From an uncultured Coriobacteriaceae bacterium (GTDB lineage: Bacteria > Actinomycetota > Coriobacteriia > Coriobacteriales > Eggerthellaceae): 5,736 nucleotides of DNA. This document shows, piece after piece, positions 4,589 through 5,736 of this stretch (position 1 is its first letter; each line of letters starts with the position of its first letter). The position numbers and the translations under genes were made by a program. The stretch lies in contig CADBQL010000371.1 in the NCBI GenBank assembly GCA_902796815.1, positions 1 to 5,736 on the forward strand, in the 5' to 3' direction. The notes beneath the pieces are model-generated. The model made no database searches. It had not been told where the DNA came from and saw only the letters and a program-made list of their open reading frames with translations.

Positions 4589-5736
4589 ATGACGAAAACA
4601 AGACGTGGACTTGCGCTGTTGATTGCCTTTGCGCTTGGGTGCGCTTTGATTCCGCAGGTAGCGTTTGCGGCAGATAACGCGGCGATGCTGGCTGCTGGGG
4701 CAATCGAGGTGAGTGCGCCGAAGTCAGTTCGAGAAGCAAGTCCTCACGTCAAGTATAGGGCCTATCAGAATTCGGGTTGGACCAAGTCGTGGACTGCCCA
4801 AGGAAAGGCAGTGGGCAAGGCGGGCAAGACGCTTGAGCTTCTGCGCGTCAAAGTCGAGGCTGCAGGCATTAGCGGTTCGGTCAAATACCGCATTTATAGT
4901 AAGTATAAAGGCTGGCAGGAATGGAAATCCAACGGCAGGATGGTCGGTGCCAAAGGCTGGAAGTTCCGGGGCGTCCAGATGAAGCTTACGGGAGGGCTCG
5001 GCAAGTATTTCGACATCGCATATCGTGTGTATCTGGCTGATGAAGGTTGGCGGCCCTGGTCGGTCAACGGAGCAACGGCTGGAAGCACCGGTTCTCTCGG
5101 CGAGGTTCAGAGGTTCCAGGCAAAGCTCGTGCGCAAGGGCATTTCTCCCAAGATTGCTGCAGGAGCCTATTTTATTACGCCGGCGAAAAAACCGACGGCT
5201 GCCCTTGCGGTGCCGAAGTCTTCGGCCAAAAGCGGCGTCCAGATGGTCAGGGCGATTTACAAGGATACGGCATTTAACGAGCGCTTTTTCGTGCGGAGGC
5301 TCAGCGATGGCACCGTGCGCCTGCAATCATGCGCGTCGGGCTTGTATCTGTGCGAGCGAAACGGCAAGGTGGTCCAGCGTCCGCTCATCACGTCGAAGAA
5401 ATTGTGCTGGATAGTCAGATGGAATGATGGATATGTGCTGGTAAATGCTGCAACAGGACATTATTTCGCACTTTCGAATGGCAAGGCGGTGTGCAGAGAT
5501 ACGCCGTATTCCTGGCAGTTCACGATGACGTCGGTCATCCCGAACGGGACGTTCGAATTGCGTGTCAAAGATTCAGGCGAAACGATGGCTGTTGATAATG
5601 GGAGCAAAAACAATCGTGCGGCCATCGTGATGGATGACACGGCCAAAGCAGGAGCCAAGTCATTCGTGCTCAAACATCTGGGCTCCAATGTATTCAGGAT
5701 TTCCAATGCCTATTCGGGGAAATACGTCGAAGTCAA
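4589..5736 (+). CDS. exported ChW-repeat and ricin-like (beta-trefoil) domain protein, 3' end outside window
   Basis: The frame is open from ATG 4589 to the window edge (382 complete codons, no stop). Residues 1-28 form a signal peptide: TKTRR, a hydrophobic core (LALLIAFALGCALI), and probable cleavage after AFA at 27. Three tandem repeats of about 40 residues follow, at about 53-93, 98-135 and 142-184. Each has a V/I-x-YR-x-Y strand, a GW-x-x(-x)-W-x-x-x-G core and a closing K-x-K/A-x-L strand, the pattern of clostridial hydrophobic-W (ChW) repeats. From about 190, ricin-like beta-trefoil repeats appear. The first part (190-312) is divergent. The second (from 317) is typical: GTFELRVKDSGETMAVDNGS, then F-V-L-K, VFRISNAYSGKYVEV. 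Such domains usually bind carbohydrate or the cell wall. Any catalytic domain would lie beyond the window, so the enzymatic role, if any, is unknown. Four cysteines (248, 255, 273, 302) lie in the first trefoil part. Confidence 0.88.
   Translation, partial: MTKTRRGLALLIAFALGCALIPQVAFAADNAAMLAAGAIEVSAPKSVREASPHVKYRAYQNSGWTKSWTAQGKAVGKAGKTLELLRVKVEAAGISGSVKYRIYSKYKGWQEWKSNGRMVGAKGWKFRGVQMKLTGGLGKYFDIAYRVYLADEGWRPWSVNGATAGSTGSLGEVQRFQAKLVRKGISPKIAAGAYFITPAKKPTAALAVPKSSAKSGVQMVRAIYKDTAFNERFFVRRLSDGTVRLQSCASGLYLCERNGKVVQRPLITSKKLCWIVRWNDGYVLVNAATGHYFALSNGKAVCRDTPYSWQFTMTSVIPNGTFELRVKDSGETMAVDNGSKNNRAAIVMDDTAKAGAKSFVLKHLGSNVFRISNAYSGKYVEV
4745..5140 (+). repeat. three tandem ChW-type protein repeats
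   Basis: The codons for residues 53-184 encode three related units. Their cores are GWTKSWTAQG (63-72), GWQEWKSNG (108-116) and GWRPWSVNG (153-161), at a regular 45-residue period. Unit 1 has one extra residue between the two tryptophans. The DNA itself is not obviously repeated, so the units are old duplications rather than recent ones. Confidence 0.8.

Noticed and set aside
4551..4592. 13-codon ORF (ATG 4551, TGA 4590-4592) overlapping the start codon at 4589 as ATGA, a possible leader peptide
   Set aside because: Its ATG overlaps the TATAAT box, so it would lie upstream of the predicted transcription start, and it has no Shine-Dalgarno.
4634..4645. Possible lipobox ending at Cys18 of the ChW/ricin-like protein (A-L-G-C)
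   Set aside because: The hydrophobic stretch continues past the cysteine to a much better signal peptidase I site (AFA before AD), so a lipoprotein is unlikely.
4724..5326. 200-codon minus-strand open frame opposite the ChW/ricin-like gene
   Set aside because: The plus strand carries a signal peptide, a strong ribosome binding site and regular repeats. The antisense frame shows none of these.

Overview
The window carries the 3' end of a ribosomal protein/RNA polymerase alpha operon followed by two genes for exported proteins, all on the plus strand. The organism looks like a high-GC Gram-positive bacterium of the Actinomycetota, most likely class Coriobacteriia (Collinsella-like). This is an inference from three things: G/C-rich third codon positions, an L17 with a long Ala/Glu-rich tail, and an exported protein combining ChW repeats with a ricin-like trefoil. 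No 16S or other decisive taxonomic marker is present.

Layout. Positions 1-156 are the last 51 codons and stop of rpsD (ribosomal protein S4). rpoA (188-1138) encodes a full RNA polymerase alpha subunit of 316 residues. A 156-base spacer follows, which can fold into one long imperfect hairpin (about 1147-1268). rplQ (1295-1858) encodes L17 with a charged C-terminal tail of about 70 residues. The operon ends at a textbook intrinsic terminator (1888-1913).

Beyond the terminator, 1985-4438 encodes an 817-residue exported M6-type zinc metalloprotease (HELGHxxGxPD, Met-turn, EF-hand-like loop). After the protease comes a region that reads as a degenerate 5'-nucleotidase C-terminal domain, then a disordered linker and a C-terminal membrane segment. 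This gene has no visible Shine-Dalgarno sequence and its start is uncertain. A strong GC-rich hairpin without a U-run (4444-4476) follows. Next come a promoter-like TATAAT, two small dyads and a very good ribosome binding site. They lead into a second exported protein (4589 to the window edge, open at the end) with a signal peptide, three ChW-type repeats and ricin-like beta-trefoil repeats.

How the parts relate. The first three genes supply core translation and transcription proteins and are presumably co-transcribed. The last two form a separate, probably accessory, cell-surface region: a membrane-anchored protease and a probable carbohydrate- or wall-binding protein. Each seems to have its own transcription signals, so a joint function is not shown. 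The most unusual item is the fusion of an M6 protease to a 5'-nucleotidase C-terminal-like domain that lacks the catalytic phosphoesterase half and has lost the usual ligand-binding signature.
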